Source: Lentisphaerota bacterium
GTDB taxonomy: Bacteria; Verrucomicrobiota; Lentisphaeria; Victivallales; Victivallaceae
Assembly (NCBI GenBank): GCA_015061685.1
Contig: SUWD01000010.1
Span: forward strand, 1-64,000
Direction of reading: 5' to 3'
DNA length: 64,000 bases
In this document: in pieces, positions 7,298-16,208 of the stretch
Layout of the letters: every line of letters starts with the position of its first letter
Position numbering within the stretch: the first letter of the stretch is position 1
Position numbers and translations under genes: made by a program
The notes under the pieces: model-generated
What the model was told of the DNA's origin: nothing
The model's input: only the letters and a program-made list of their open reading frames with translations
Databases searched by the model: none

Positions 7298-9348
7298 TGG
7301 TCATAGATGTGAATGATGATTTCCCCGTTGACTTTGATGAGTTTTCAGTGGATTATGAGTTGTCCGGCAGTTGCACCATTGATCTGGAAAATTGCTGTCA
7401 GCAATTCTTTGCCCCCGGCGGCACTCTGGCACAGGCACAGGCGGTGAATGGACAAATTTGCGAGGAGCGTCCCCAACAGCTTGCCATGGCTCTTGCTATT
7501 GCCCGGGCATTGCAGGAAAACCGGAATGTCTGTATCGAAGCTCCCACCGGAGTCGGAAAAAGTTTCGCTTACCTTGTGCCGCTTATCTATCATGCGGTCA
7601 ACAGCCGCCGACCGGCACTTATTTCCACGGAAACGATCAATCTCCAGCACCAGCTGATCGAAAAAGACCTCCCCTTTCTGAAAGAATTGACCGGAGTTGA
7701 ATTCAATGTCGCTCTCGCCAAAGGCAGAAGCAACTACCTCTGCCGCCGCCGTCTGGCGATGCTTTCCGGTGAACAGCGGGATATGCTTCTGCCTGCCGCC
7801 CGGCTGGCTCTGGATGCCGAAAAGATCATCCGGGATCTGGAAAGCGGCAAAGATGACAGTTACGTTGACGGAGTAAGAGGCAGCAGCAGCATCTGGCACA
7901 TGGTCTGCTCCGAATCGGGAAATTGTGCCGGACCCAAGTGCGAATTTTACCGTAATTGCTACTATTTCAAGGCACGCCGCAAGTGGGATGAAGCAGATAT
8001 CGTGGTTGCCAATCACGCTCTTTTCCTCACTGATCTGGCGATCCGCAGAGAGAACGGCAATGGCAGTACCCTGCTTCCGGATTACGGGGCGGTGATGATC
8101 GATGAGGCACACACTCTGGAAAACAGTGCGGCGATCCATCTGGGACTGCATTTGTCCAGAGCGGCGATGACCGGGATGCTCAACCGCCTCTACCATCCGG
8201 AAAAAGCCAAAGGCTTGCTGATGCGTCCGGGCAGTGAGATGCTGGATATGCGGGCACTTGCCCAACGCGGCAGGGATGAAGTGTACGGCTTTTTTGCCCC
8301 CTATCTCAAAAAACTGGAAAAAGCGGAAAATTCCTCGGTGCGGCTCGATGAAAAAACTCCCGATGAAGTACCGGAAGTGCTGATAGAAATACTGCAGAAA
8401 CTTGCGGAAAAACTCAATAATTATGCCCGGGAGCAGGAAGATGAGAGTTTCCGGACGGAGTTGTTGAGTGCCGCAGATAAATCCTCTGTTTATGCGGAGA
8501 TGCTGTCGGTATTCACCTCGCGTCTGCAGGAGGATTCGGTCTATTTCGTTGAGGAGGAGCAGGATGCATCAATAAACTGCTGTGCCGCCCCTTTGAATGT
8601 GGCACAATTATTGCAGGAGCTGCTTTTTGACGGAGATATTCCGGTGATGCTGTGCAGTGCGACGATGACGGTTGCCGGTAAATTTGATTATTTTCTGGAA
8701 AGAAGCGGTTTTACCGGCGGCGAATTGCTCCGGCTGGACTCCCCCTTTTCTCCGGATCAGGCGAAATTGCTGGTTTCCGGCAAAATACCCGATCCCTCTT
8801 CGCCTCAATATCCGGAGGTGCTGGCGGAAAAGATCGCCGCCCTCGTAGAAGCTAATTGCGGCAATGCTTTCGTGCTTTTCACCAGTTATCAGAGTATGAA
8901 GTTCTGCCAGCAGCAGCTGCAGAGCCGTTTTGCCCTGCGTGGTCTGCCGCTTTTGGTGCAGGGAGACGGGATGACCAGATCGGAGATGTTGAGAAATTTC
9001 CAGATAACGGACAATGCGGTACTTTTCGGCACCGACAGTTTCTGGACGGGGGTCGATGTTCCCGGAGATAATCTGACACTGGTGATAATTGCCAAACTGC
9101 CGTTTGCTTCGATCGGTTCTCCCCTGACCTCTGCCCGCATGGAAAAGCTGGAAGCCGGAGGTAAAAGTTCCTTTGCCCACTACTCTCTGCCGGAAGCGGT
9201 TCTGAAATTCCGTCAGGGGGCAGGCAGACTTATCCGCACCCGGCATGATCACGGGATCGTGGCGGTGCTGGATTCGAGGATCGTCAGCAAGCGTTACGGC
9301 AGGGAATTTATCAATTCTTTGCCGTATAAAGTGGAATATCTTGACTGA
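7297..9348 (+). CDS. DinG/YoaA-type ATP-dependent DNA helicase (XPD-like, Fe-S)
   Basis: Superfamily 2 helicase of 683 residues. Walker A APTGVGKS is at residues 82-89 and the DEAH box (VMIDEAHTLE) at about 267. A four-cysteine Fe-S segment lies at about 200-220 (CSESGNCAGPKCEFYRNC). The C-terminal helicase motifs include CSATM, FGTDSFWTGVD and RQGAGRLIR. DinG-like enzymes unwind 5'-tailed duplexes, R-loops and D-loops in repair. ATG at 7297 overlaps the upstream stop by one base; a TTG at 7294 is less likely. It is the last gene of the 5363-9348 operon. Confidence 0.93.
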   Translation: MVIDVNDDFPVDFDEFSVDYELSGSCTIDLENCCQQFFAPGGTLAQAQAVNGQICEERPQQLAMALAIARALQENRNVCIEAPTGVGKSFAYLVPLIYHAVNSRRPALISTETINLQHQLIEKDLPFLKELTGVEFNVALAKGRSNYLCRRRLAMLSGEQRDMLLPAARLALDAEKIIRDLESGKDDSYVDGVRGSSSIWHMVCSESGNCAGPKCEFYRNCYYFKARRKWDEADIVVANHALFLTDLAIRRENGNGSTLLPDYGAVMIDEAHTLENSAAIHLGLHLSRAAMTGMLNRLYHPEKAKGLLMRPGSEMLDMRALAQRGRDEVYGFFAPYLKKLEKAENSSVRLDEKTPDEVPEVLIEILQKLAEKLNNYAREQEDESFRTELLSAADKSSVYAEMLSVFTSRLQEDSVYFVEEEQDASINCCAAPLNVAQLLQELLFDGDIPVMLCSATMTVAGKFDYFLERSGFTGGELLRLDSPFSPDQAKLLVSGKIPDPSSPQYPEVLAEKIAALVEANCGNAFVLFTSYQSMKFCQQQLQSRFALRGLPLLVQGDGMTRSEMLRNFQITDNAVLFGTDSFWTGVDVPGDNLTLVIIAKLPFASIGSPLTSARMEKLEAGGKSSFAHYSLPEAVLKFRQGAGRLIRTRHDHGIVAVLDSRIVSKRYGREFINSLPYKVEYLD

Positions 9349-9363
9349 TTGCATTTGCGGAAC

Positions 9364-9391
9364 TTGATTTTTCCGGAAAAATGATTATATT
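9364..9391 (+). promoter_or_regulatory. Candidate promoter for the Bat operon
   Basis: TTGATT (9364-9369), a 16-bp spacer, then TATATT (9386-9391), 27 bp upstream of the first Bat start codon. Confidence 0.6.
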
Positions 9392-9418
9392 CTTTAGCTT
9401 CAGAAAGGTAAGGAATAT

Positions 9419-11422
9419 ATGAAGTTCGTCAATCCATGGTTTTTAATGGCGGTCATCCCGGTATTGCTGATCGGGACCGGATGTTTTATCGCCGCCGCAA
9501 AACGCAGAAAACAGCTCCTTGAAAAACTTCTGGGCAAAGATGCCGGCAATCCCCGTGCCTCTACGCTCTCTCCGGGTAAAAGGCTGGTCAGATTTATTCT
9601 GCTGATGCTGGCGATCATCCTGATGATAATTGCCGCCGCCCGTCCTTATGTGAGGACGACACTTTTGCCCGGAAACAAAAGTACAAGAGATATTCTGGTA
9701 CTTTTTGACGTCTCCAAAAGTATGAGGGCAACTGATTTGCCCCCGTCCCGGCTGGATCAGGCCAAATTCCTGCTCAATGAGACACTCAATGCCTTTCCGG
9801 AGGACCGTTTCGGCTTGATCCCATTTGCCGGAAACGCTTTTTTAAGTTGTCCATTGACCTTTGACCGGCACACTCTGCAAATCGCTGTCAATGAATTGAA
9901 TACCGACAGTGTCCCTCTGGGCGGAACCAATCTGGAAAAAGCTCTTTCATGTGCTATGACCGCTTTTGAAAATGGTGGAAAAGATCACCGGGCGATACTG
10001 CTTTTCACCGATGGTGACGAATTGAGCGGAGATGCTTCAAAAGTGCTTTCCGAATTGAAAAAAGATAATATCCCATTATTCATTGCCGGATTCGGCTCTC
10101 CTGATGTCGCAGCTCCGGTGCCGGATGACAATGGCGGCATAATGCGTTCCCGGGACGGCGAACTTGCCGGGAGCAAGCTCAATGAAACTCTGCTCCGGCA
10201 GATCGCTTCAGAGACCGGCGGCACCTATATCCGCAGTACCGTCGGAGATACCGGAATAAATCAGGTCAGAGAATTCATCAACCGCCTGAATAAACAGCAG
10301 GAAGCTGTGGAGAGCGAAGTGCCGCAGGATCTTTTCCCCTATCTGACGGTTACTGCTTTCATCCTGCTCGCTCTTGCCGGACTGCTTGGCGAGTGTAAGA
10401 ATAAAAAAGCAATTCTCCTGCTCGTCCTGCTCACCATCGGAGCCGGGGTTTATGCCGATTCTGCCCAACTCTTTCAACAGGCTCTTGAATTGCAGGATTC
10501 CGGAGACCCCAAAGCCGCAGAATTATATGAAAATCTGATCTCCGCTCCGGAAACCCCGGCAGAATTGCGTCAGCGTGCCTTGCACAATCTGGCGGTACTT
10601 TTTCACAGCAACGCCCGGAAAGAAGCTGAAAACGGTCAGGAGCTGCTCAATCAGCAAAATCCCAACGGTGCATTGGAAAAACTTGCCGCCGCCAAAGAGA
10701 ATTTCGACAGAAGCCGGGAACTTTATTCCGGTACGCTGGATATTCCCGGTTTCAACGGGGCAGTGAATAATTATCAGCAGATGCTTCTGGAAAAGAAAGA
10801 CGTTGAAACTCTGGAAAAGAAGATCCGGGAACTGCTTGAACAGCAGAAACAAACTCAACAACAGACCCAACAGGCACAGAACGAAAATCAACAGCAGAAT
10901 CAGCAGGGACAACAAAATCAGCAAAATCAGCAGAATCAGCAGGGACAGCAGCAGAACCAGCAGAATCAGCAGGGACAGCAGGCGGATAATGCTGCTTCGG
11001 AGGCTGAAAAATTATCCGGTCAGGCAAAGGAACTGGGACAGGAAAAACTTGCAAATGATGCTGCTTCCGCGGCTGAAGATCTGAAAGAGGCTTCCAAATT
11101 GCAGAAGGAAGGAAAAAATCAGGAGGCACAGAAAAAATTGGATGATGCCGCAGAAAAACTGCAGGCAGGCAAAGAGGATGATTCTCAAAACGGCAAAGAA
11201 AAAGATGATGCCGATTCCGCCGGTAAGGGAGAAAAAACAGAGGAAGAAAATAACGGTACGCCGCAAAATATCCCTGAAAAAGAGAATAATGAGGAAAATA
11301 CGGCAAAAAAAGATGCCGCAAGACAACTGGAATTGCTGGATGATGAGACCGGGGATTTGCGTGATGCTTTGCGGGAATACAACAATCGCCGCCGGAGACG
11401 GCAGGTGCAAAAGGATTGGTAA
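9419..11422 (+). CDS. BatB-BatC fusion: von Willebrand A domain membrane protein with TPR and Q-rich tail
   Basis: Protein of 667 residues. Two N-terminal membrane helices (~7-27 and ~56-75) precede a VWA domain whose metal site DVSKS (Asp97, Ser99, Ser101) and LFTDGDE are intact. A third helix lies near 307-325. A second, signal-like hydrophobic stretch near 328-345 then leads into TPR-like repeats, a run of Gln/Asn repeats (~480-525), and a charged tail. BatB is normally the VWA membrane protein and BatC the periplasmic TPR protein; here they form one chain. Bat proteins are linked to envelope stress and aerotolerance in Bacteroides and Leptospira. AAGGA precedes the ATG. The next gene starts directly after the stop. 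Confidence 0.85.
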   Translation: MKFVNPWFLMAVIPVLLIGTGCFIAAAKRRKQLLEKLLGKDAGNPRASTLSPGKRLVRFILLMLAIILMIIAAARPYVRTTLLPGNKSTRDILVLFDVSKSMRATDLPPSRLDQAKFLLNETLNAFPEDRFGLIPFAGNAFLSCPLTFDRHTLQIAVNELNTDSVPLGGTNLEKALSCAMTAFENGGKDHRAILLFTDGDELSGDASKVLSELKKDNIPLFIAGFGSPDVAAPVPDDNGGIMRSRDGELAGSKLNETLLRQIASETGGTYIRSTVGDTGINQVREFINRLNKQQEAVESEVPQDLFPYLTVTAFILLALAGLLGECKNKKAILLLVLLTIGAGVYADSAQLFQQALELQDSGDPKAAELYENLISAPETPAELRQRALHNLAVLFHSNARKEAENGQELLNQQNPNGALEKLAAAKENFDRSRELYSGTLDIPGFNGAVNNYQQMLLEKKDVETLEKKIRELLEQQKQTQQQTQQAQNENQQQNQQGQQNQQNQQNQQGQQQNQQNQQGQQADNAASEAEKLSGQAKELGQEKLANDAASAAEDLKEASKLQKEGKNQEAQKKLDDAAEKLQAGKEDDSQNGKEKDDADSAGKGEKTEEENNGTPQNIPEKENNEENTAKKDAARQLELLDDETGDLRDALREYNNRRRRRQVQKDW

Positions 11423-13753
11423 ATGAAAAAACTTCTGACATCGCTCTTTATCTTTTATCTGCTGCCGCTTTTTGCGGTAAGTGCTTCGCTCTCAACAAAT
11501 CCATCCCGTCCGGTCGCCGGAGAGAGATTTGTGATTGTTCTGACGGTGGATTCCCCGGATGACTTCACCTTTTCCATCGCCGGAAAGGTGCCGGAAAATA
11601 TGCAGATAAACAGCAATTATTTTTCCAGCGGACAACAAAGGTACGATATCAACGGCAAAAGAACTTTCAAGGCTTTTTACTACTTTGCCGCTTCAGCAGA
11701 TAAACCGGGCAAATACACGATCCCGCCATTTGAATTGGATTCCGGCAAAGAAAAAATCCGTACCAAACCTTTGACAGTTGTCATCGGAGAGAAAAAGGCA
11801 GTTCCGGAGAGTGAAAAATTACATGCGGAATTTGAATTTTCCCCGGATCGCCCGGTCTATACCGGAGAAAATGTGGAACTTGTCATCGATCTGTCGATCC
11901 CGGAAAAAACAGCTCTTGCCACTGTACCGCAGATCAAACCGGAAAGTTTTCCCGGAGCAGTCTTTTATCCGCTTGGCAGACAGAATGAAAAATTTGTACA
12001 GCTCACCAATCCCCGGCGGCAGGGCAATATGATTTTCCTGCAATACGGTGCAAAATTTCAGGTGCAGAAAAGCGGCAGTTTCCGTCCGGCGTGTGAAGTG
12101 ATCCTCCCGGTGCAGAAAGATAATTCCGGTGGCTTCTTCTTTTTCGGCACCGTCCAGTATGAGCAATTCACCATCCGGGCGAAAAAAGAGCTGCAGATTC
12201 TGCCCCGTCCGGCTGCCCCGGCAGACACCATTGACACCGGGCTTACCGGCAGTTGGCAGATCACAGGAAAAATCAGTAAAAATTCCCTGCGGGCAGGAGA
12301 TATTTCAGAAATAATCCTGACTTTTAGAGGAGAAGAACCATCTTATCTTTTCCACGCTCCGCAATTATCTTTGAAAGATGTCCGTCTTTATCCCCCGGAA
12401 GTAAAAACATCGGATGACCGGCAGAATTTTACCGTGAAATACCCCTTTGTGGCAATGAAAGCAGGAGATTTTGAACCCTCTTTCAAACTGGCATTTTTTG
12501 ACCCGGCAGAGAAAAAATTCAAGGTGAAAGAATTGAATTTCAACTTTTCCGTAACCGTCAATCCTGATCTTGTCCATGCTCCACCGCCGCCGGAAACTTC
12601 CGGTCAGGAGCCTGTCAAAGCGGAATTGGCCCCCTTTTCTTTGCTCCCGGCTGATGGAAAAGTCTCCACTCCGCTGATAAAAAATGTACTTCTGCCGGTA
12701 ATTTTACTGCCGGTTGCCGCTTTCGTTCTCATGCTGACAACTTTTATGCCGCACCGGAAAAAAGACCGGAAAAGACAACAGCTTGAAAAAGAGCTTTCCA
12801 AATTGGCAAAAGATCTGCCGGTTTCCGGCAAAGAGGCTCTGCGTCAGGCAGGTGCCGCCGGGATCGCCGCCGCCATGGATCTCCCGGAGGGAAGCGGATT
12901 TACGGAAATAGCCCGGCATATCCCCGATCCGGAAGTAGCCGGATTTTTCCGGGAATTGGAGGAGAGCAGTTATGCCCCCGGAATTGCCGGTGTTGCCCCG
13001 TCGGATCCCCGGATTTTGGCAAAAACGGCAAAATTCATCAAAAAACTGCTCCTTTTGACAACGCTCTTTTTGATAACGGCAGTCAATGGTGCGGATTTTG
13101 ATTCGGCAAAAGCCGCTTTTCTCCGGGGCGATTATCAGGCGGCGGCAGTTGAATTGCGGCAGTTGAATCAGCTTAACGGCAATGATCCTGATCCGGCTCT
13201 CTGGTTCGATCAGGGGTGTGCCGAATACATGCTGGGCAATTATTCTGCGGCGTGGGTCTGTTTTTCCCGGGCATCGCTGCTTGCTCCAAGAGAAAAAGAG
13301 TATGCCAACGCCGTAAAACTTGCCGCCGATAAAATCAATATTGCAGAAAAAAATGTTTCCGTACTGGATTATTTCCGTCCGGATGATTATATTATGACAG
13401 CGGCGGTTTTTCTTGCCATTGCTTTAGTGTTTATAGCTTTACGCAAAAAAATGCCTTTGGTACCAGTTGTGGGAGCGGCAATATTTTCGCTGTTGCTCGC
13501 TTCTTTCCTGCTGTTTGCCGCCTTGCAAAGGGCAAAGGCGTATGACCCATCACGGGCAATGGTGATTGCCCCGGATGCGGCACTTTGTGCCGTACCAATG
13601 GCAAAGAGCGGCAAATCCGCCGCCCTGCCGGAAGGAACGATCCTCCAACTCAAAGAGGAGAACAACGGTTTCATCCGGGTGGAGAGCGATAATGTAAATG
13701 GCTGGGTCAGAAAAACTGACCTTTGGCAGATATTCCCGTGGGGAGTGTTTTGA
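11423..13753 (+). CDS. BatD-BatE fusion: periplasmic BatD-like domain with TPR and SH3-like C-terminus
   Basis: Protein of 776 residues. A signal peptide (~1-21) leads into a BatD-like periplasmic region beginning with a SLSTNPSRPVAGERF motif and running to ~430. A membrane helix (~435-452) and a cytoplasmic stretch follow. A second hydrophobic segment (~545-560) starts a BatE-like part with TPR repeats (~565-650), two membrane helices (~655-695) and a bacterial SH3-type ending (VESDNVNGWVRKTDLW). BatD and BatE are separate in most genomes, so this is a second fusion in the same operon. It starts at the first base after the BatBC stop. No MoxR ATPase or BatA is visible here. Confidence 0.82.
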   Translation: MKKLLTSLFIFYLLPLFAVSASLSTNPSRPVAGERFVIVLTVDSPDDFTFSIAGKVPENMQINSNYFSSGQQRYDINGKRTFKAFYYFAASADKPGKYTIPPFELDSGKEKIRTKPLTVVIGEKKAVPESEKLHAEFEFSPDRPVYTGENVELVIDLSIPEKTALATVPQIKPESFPGAVFYPLGRQNEKFVQLTNPRRQGNMIFLQYGAKFQVQKSGSFRPACEVILPVQKDNSGGFFFFGTVQYEQFTIRAKKELQILPRPAAPADTIDTGLTGSWQITGKISKNSLRAGDISEIILTFRGEEPSYLFHAPQLSLKDVRLYPPEVKTSDDRQNFTVKYPFVAMKAGDFEPSFKLAFFDPAEKKFKVKELNFNFSVTVNPDLVHAPPPPETSGQEPVKAELAPFSLLPADGKVSTPLIKNVLLPVILLPVAAFVLMLTTFMPHRKKDRKRQQLEKELSKLAKDLPVSGKEALRQAGAAGIAAAMDLPEGSGFTEIARHIPDPEVAGFFRELEESSYAPGIAGVAPSDPRILAKTAKFIKKLLLLTTLFLITAVNGADFDSAKAAFLRGDYQAAAVELRQLNQLNGNDPDPALWFDQGCAEYMLGNYSAAWVCFSRASLLAPREKEYANAVKLAADKINIAEKNVSVLDYFRPDDYIMTAAVFLAIALVFIALRKKMPLVPVVGAAIFSLLLASFLLFAALQRAKAYDPSRAMVIAPDAALCAVPMAKSGKSAALPEGTILQLKEENNGFIRVESDNVNGWVRKTDLWQIFPWGVF

Positions 13754-13765
13754 TAAAGTGCTTTA

Positions 13766-13787
13766 TCCGGTATCCGGTGATACCGGA
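13766..13787 (+). other. Intercistronic hairpin between BatDE and the thioredoxin-like gene
   Basis: TCCGGTATC (13766-13774) pairs with GATACCGGA (13779-13787) around a CGGT loop. There is no T-tract, so it is more likely an RNA-stability or processing element than a terminator. Confidence 0.5.
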
Positions 13788-13818
13788 AAATTACAGAAAA
13801 ATAGAAAGGGATAAAAAA

Positions 13819-14283
13819 ATGAAAAAATTTCTGCTCGTCATGTTTGCCGCCTTGTGCTGTGCGGTAACTTCTTTCGCCGCTGATGAATGTCCCAAAGGGT
13901 GGACTTTGGACATCGATGCCGCCTTGAAAAAAGCCAAAGCGGAGAATAAAAAAGTCTATCTGCTTTTCACCGGTTCCGATTGGTGCGGATATTGCATCCG
14001 GTTGAAAAATGATGTATTCAGCAAGAAAGATTTCAAGAAAATTGCCCAAAAGAGTCTGGTTCCGGTCTATTTTGACTTCCCCCATAAAAAGGAAATCTCT
14101 CCCGCACAGATGAAAATACAGCTTCAGTGGGCTAAAAAATTCGGTGTCCGCGGTTATCCGACCGCAGTTATCCTCGATGCCAACGGCAATAAGATCGGAG
14201 AAATCGGCGGCTACCGCCCTGCAAAAGCATATATCAATGAGTTGAAAAAATTTACCGGCAGTAAAAACGGAAAGAAAAAATGA
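13819..14283 (+). CDS. Exported thioredoxin-like protein
   Basis: Protein of 154 residues with a signal peptide (~1-21, ending SFAAD). The thioredoxin-fold redox motif WCGYC has Cys56 and Cys59, and the cis-Pro region is RGYPTAVIL. The TGSDWCGYC context resembles Thioredoxin_7/DUF255-type periplasmic proteins. It probably reduces or isomerises disulfides in the periplasm and is kept reduced by the DsbD-type protein encoded directly after it (ATGA overlap). ATG at 13819 has AAAGGG upstream; in-frame codons further upstream are inside BatDE. Its place behind the Bat genes suggests shared control under redox or envelope stress. Confidence 0.88.
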   Translation: MKKFLLVMFAALCCAVTSFAADECPKGWTLDIDAALKKAKAENKKVYLLFTGSDWCGYCIRLKNDVFSKKDFKKIAQKSLVPVYFDFPHKKEISPAQMKIQLQWAKKFGVRGYPTAVILDANGNKIGEIGGYRPAKAYINELKKFTGSKNGKKK

Positions 14284-15473
14284 TCAGATATTTGATCACC
14301 ATCGCAGTTTTGCTGATCTCATTCACCGCCGCCGCCGAAATGCGGGTCGTGTGCGATGAAAAAACCGGCATCTGTCAGATTGTTGAGGTTGCTGAACAGC
14401 CGGAAACAGAAAAATTTCAGGACGATACAGACGGTCAATGGAGCGTCGTCCGCCGTCAGCTCGGAGATCCGGGCAAAGAAAAACTGCTCGCCTTTCTCCG
14501 GGGCGATGAGACGGCAGCTCCTGCTGACCGGGCAACTTTCTGGGGAATGCTGCTTCTGGCCCTGCTCGGCGGTCTGGCATTGAATCTCACTCCGTGTGTA
14601 CTGCCGATGCTCCCCATAAATCTGGCGATCATCGGAGCCAATGGCGGATCTTCCGGTTTCCGCCGGGGGCTGCTTTACGGCATCGGTATGGCAGTTGTTT
14701 ACGGGATCCTCGGTATTCTGGCGGCATTTGCCGGATTGAGTTTCGGCACGCTGAACAGTTCTCCGCTTTTCAACTTTGCCATAGCGTTGCTATTTGTAAT
14801 AATGTCTCTGGCAATGGCAGGGGTATTCAACATCGATCTGGCGAAATACCGTTTCAATCCGGCGGGGATGAATTTCTCCCGTGATATGACTGCTCTATTC
14901 ATGGGCGGCATTTCAGCACTGCTTGCCGGAGCATGTGTCGCCCCGGTGGTAATAAGCGTACTGCTTTTCGCCGCCAAAGCCAACTGGTACGGGGCATTTG
15001 TACCGCTGGCACTGGGGATCGGCATGGGGTTGCCGTGGCCGCTTGCCGGAGCGGGGTTGTCCATTCTGCCCAAACCGGGAAAGTTCATGGTGGTCATGAA
15101 GTATATTTTTGCTCTGATCATCTTTGCGGCGGCGATATACTATACTGTTTTGGGCGTGAAACTGCTCCCCGCCGGGGATGCGGCAGCTCAAATCGACGGT
15201 TTTGCCGCCCTGGAAGCTGCCAAAGCTGAATCTTTGCGTACCGGCAAACCGGTTCTGGTCAAATTCACTGCATCGTGGTGCAAAAATTGTCATGCCATGG
15301 AAAAAACCACCCTGCGTGATCCGGAAGTGTCCGACTTCATAAAGGAAAACTTTATAATGACCACTTTTCCGGCAGAAAATCCGGAAGAACCCGGAATTGC
15401 CAAATTACTCAAAGAGTATGACATCCCGGGCTTTCCGGCATTGGTGATCCTGAAAAATGGCCCGGAAAGATAA
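14280..15473 (+). CDS. DsbD-type thiol:disulfide interchange protein
   Basis: Protein of 397 residues. A signal peptide (~1-19) is followed by a short periplasmic piece. The CcdA/DsbD membrane core (~85-295) carries its redox cysteines in LTPCVLPMLP and GACVAPVV. A C-terminal thioredoxin domain has TASWCKNC. The large N-terminal immunoglobulin-like DsbD-alpha domain is missing; the upstream thioredoxin-like protein may take the electrons instead. It should pass reductant from cytoplasmic thioredoxin to the periplasm. The start overlaps the previous stop by 4 nt. The C-terminus ends soon after the thioredoxin fold (NGPER). Confidence 0.88.
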   Translation: MIRYLITIAVLLISFTAAAEMRVVCDEKTGICQIVEVAEQPETEKFQDDTDGQWSVVRRQLGDPGKEKLLAFLRGDETAAPADRATFWGMLLLALLGGLALNLTPCVLPMLPINLAIIGANGGSSGFRRGLLYGIGMAVVYGILGILAAFAGLSFGTLNSSPLFNFAIALLFVIMSLAMAGVFNIDLAKYRFNPAGMNFSRDMTALFMGGISALLAGACVAPVVISVLLFAAKANWYGAFVPLALGIGMGLPWPLAGAGLSILPKPGKFMVVMKYIFALIIFAAAIYYTVLGVKLLPAGDAAAQIDGFAALEAAKAESLRTGKPVLVKFTASWCKNCHAMEKTTLRDPEVSDFIKENFIMTTFPAENPEEPGIAKLLKEYDIPGFPALVILKNGPER

Positions 15474-15537
15474 TTATTCGTCATTATTGATCAAATTGTG
15501 ATTGCAAAAGTATATAACCGGTGTTATATTTCTTACG

Positions 15538-15562
15538 TTGTGCAGTTATGCCGCATGCACAA
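15538..15562. promoter_or_regulatory. Inverted repeat TTGTGCA-N11-TGCACAA
   Basis: Perfect 7-bp arms at 15538-15544 and 15556-15562, about 50 bp upstream of the DUF805 gene. It is a plausible operator. No cognate regulator is visible in the window. Confidence 0.35.
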
Positions 15563-15611
15563 TGTAAAAATTATTGCGGCAGAAACTTATTATTATAAGG
15601 ACAGAAATAAT

Positions 15612-16127
15612 ATGTTCAATCAAATCATCCAATCTCTGACCGCAACGGTCAAAAAAGCTTTTGATTACAAAGGCCGTGCCTCCCGCTGTGAATTCTGGAC
15701 TTACGCCATTGCCGCCTGGGTGGTGAATCTGGCAATGCTGATCGTTATTGCGATTTTTTCAGCGATCGCAGAAGTACTCGGCATGATTCTGGCCGCTCCC
15801 TGTGTGGTGATCATGATCGCCATGCTCGTTGTCGGAATTTCGCTCTCTGTACGCCGTCTGCATGATGTGGGACTTTCCGGTTTCTGGCTGCTTTATCTTT
15901 CTCCCTACGGTCTGCCGGTGGTCTATGTCGCCTATCTGCTCGGTCTGGATTCCACCTGTGACAAGCTGATCGAGAAGAACAATAAGATCGGTTCCTGCTG
16001 GCTGGGCTGGATCCTCACGATCCTTGCCTGGGCCGTCGGAGCAAGTGCCGTACTTTTCCTGATCTTCCTCTATCCCGGAAAAGCCGAAGCCAATGAATTC
16101 GGCGAAAATCCCTGCTCTGCAAAATAA
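15612..16127 (+). CDS. DUF805 family membrane protein
   Basis: Protein of 171 residues with four hydrophobic helices. The family signature is an N-terminal FDYKGRASRCEFWTYAI and, later, VRRLHDVGLSGFWLL. DUF805 proteins are small inner-membrane proteins without a firm function. ATG at 15612 has AAGGA about 10 nt upstream. The gene is single, ending in a strong bidirectional terminator shared with the convergent symporter. Confidence 0.9.
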   Translation: MFNQIIQSLTATVKKAFDYKGRASRCEFWTYAIAAWVVNLAMLIVIAIFSAIAEVLGMILAAPCVVIMIAMLVVGISLSVRRLHDVGLSGFWLLYLSPYGLPVVYVAYLLGLDSTCDKLIEKNNKIGSCWLGWILTILAWAVGASAVLFLIFLYPGKAEANEFGENPCSAK

Positions 16128-16150
16128 TCCGTTTTTTTGAAAATCGAAAA

Positions 16151-16193
16151 AAGGACCGTTGCCCAACCCCCGCAAAGGTGGGCAACGGTCCTT
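16151..16193. terminator. Bidirectional rho-independent terminator
   Basis: A 15-bp perfect stem, AAGGACCGTTGCCCA (16151-16165) with TGGGCAACGGTCCTT (16179-16193). An A-tract lies on the left and a T-rich flank on the right. It sits between convergent genes ending at 16127 and 16209. Confidence 0.9.
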
Positions 16194-16208
16194 CTTGTTT
16201 CCTGAAGC

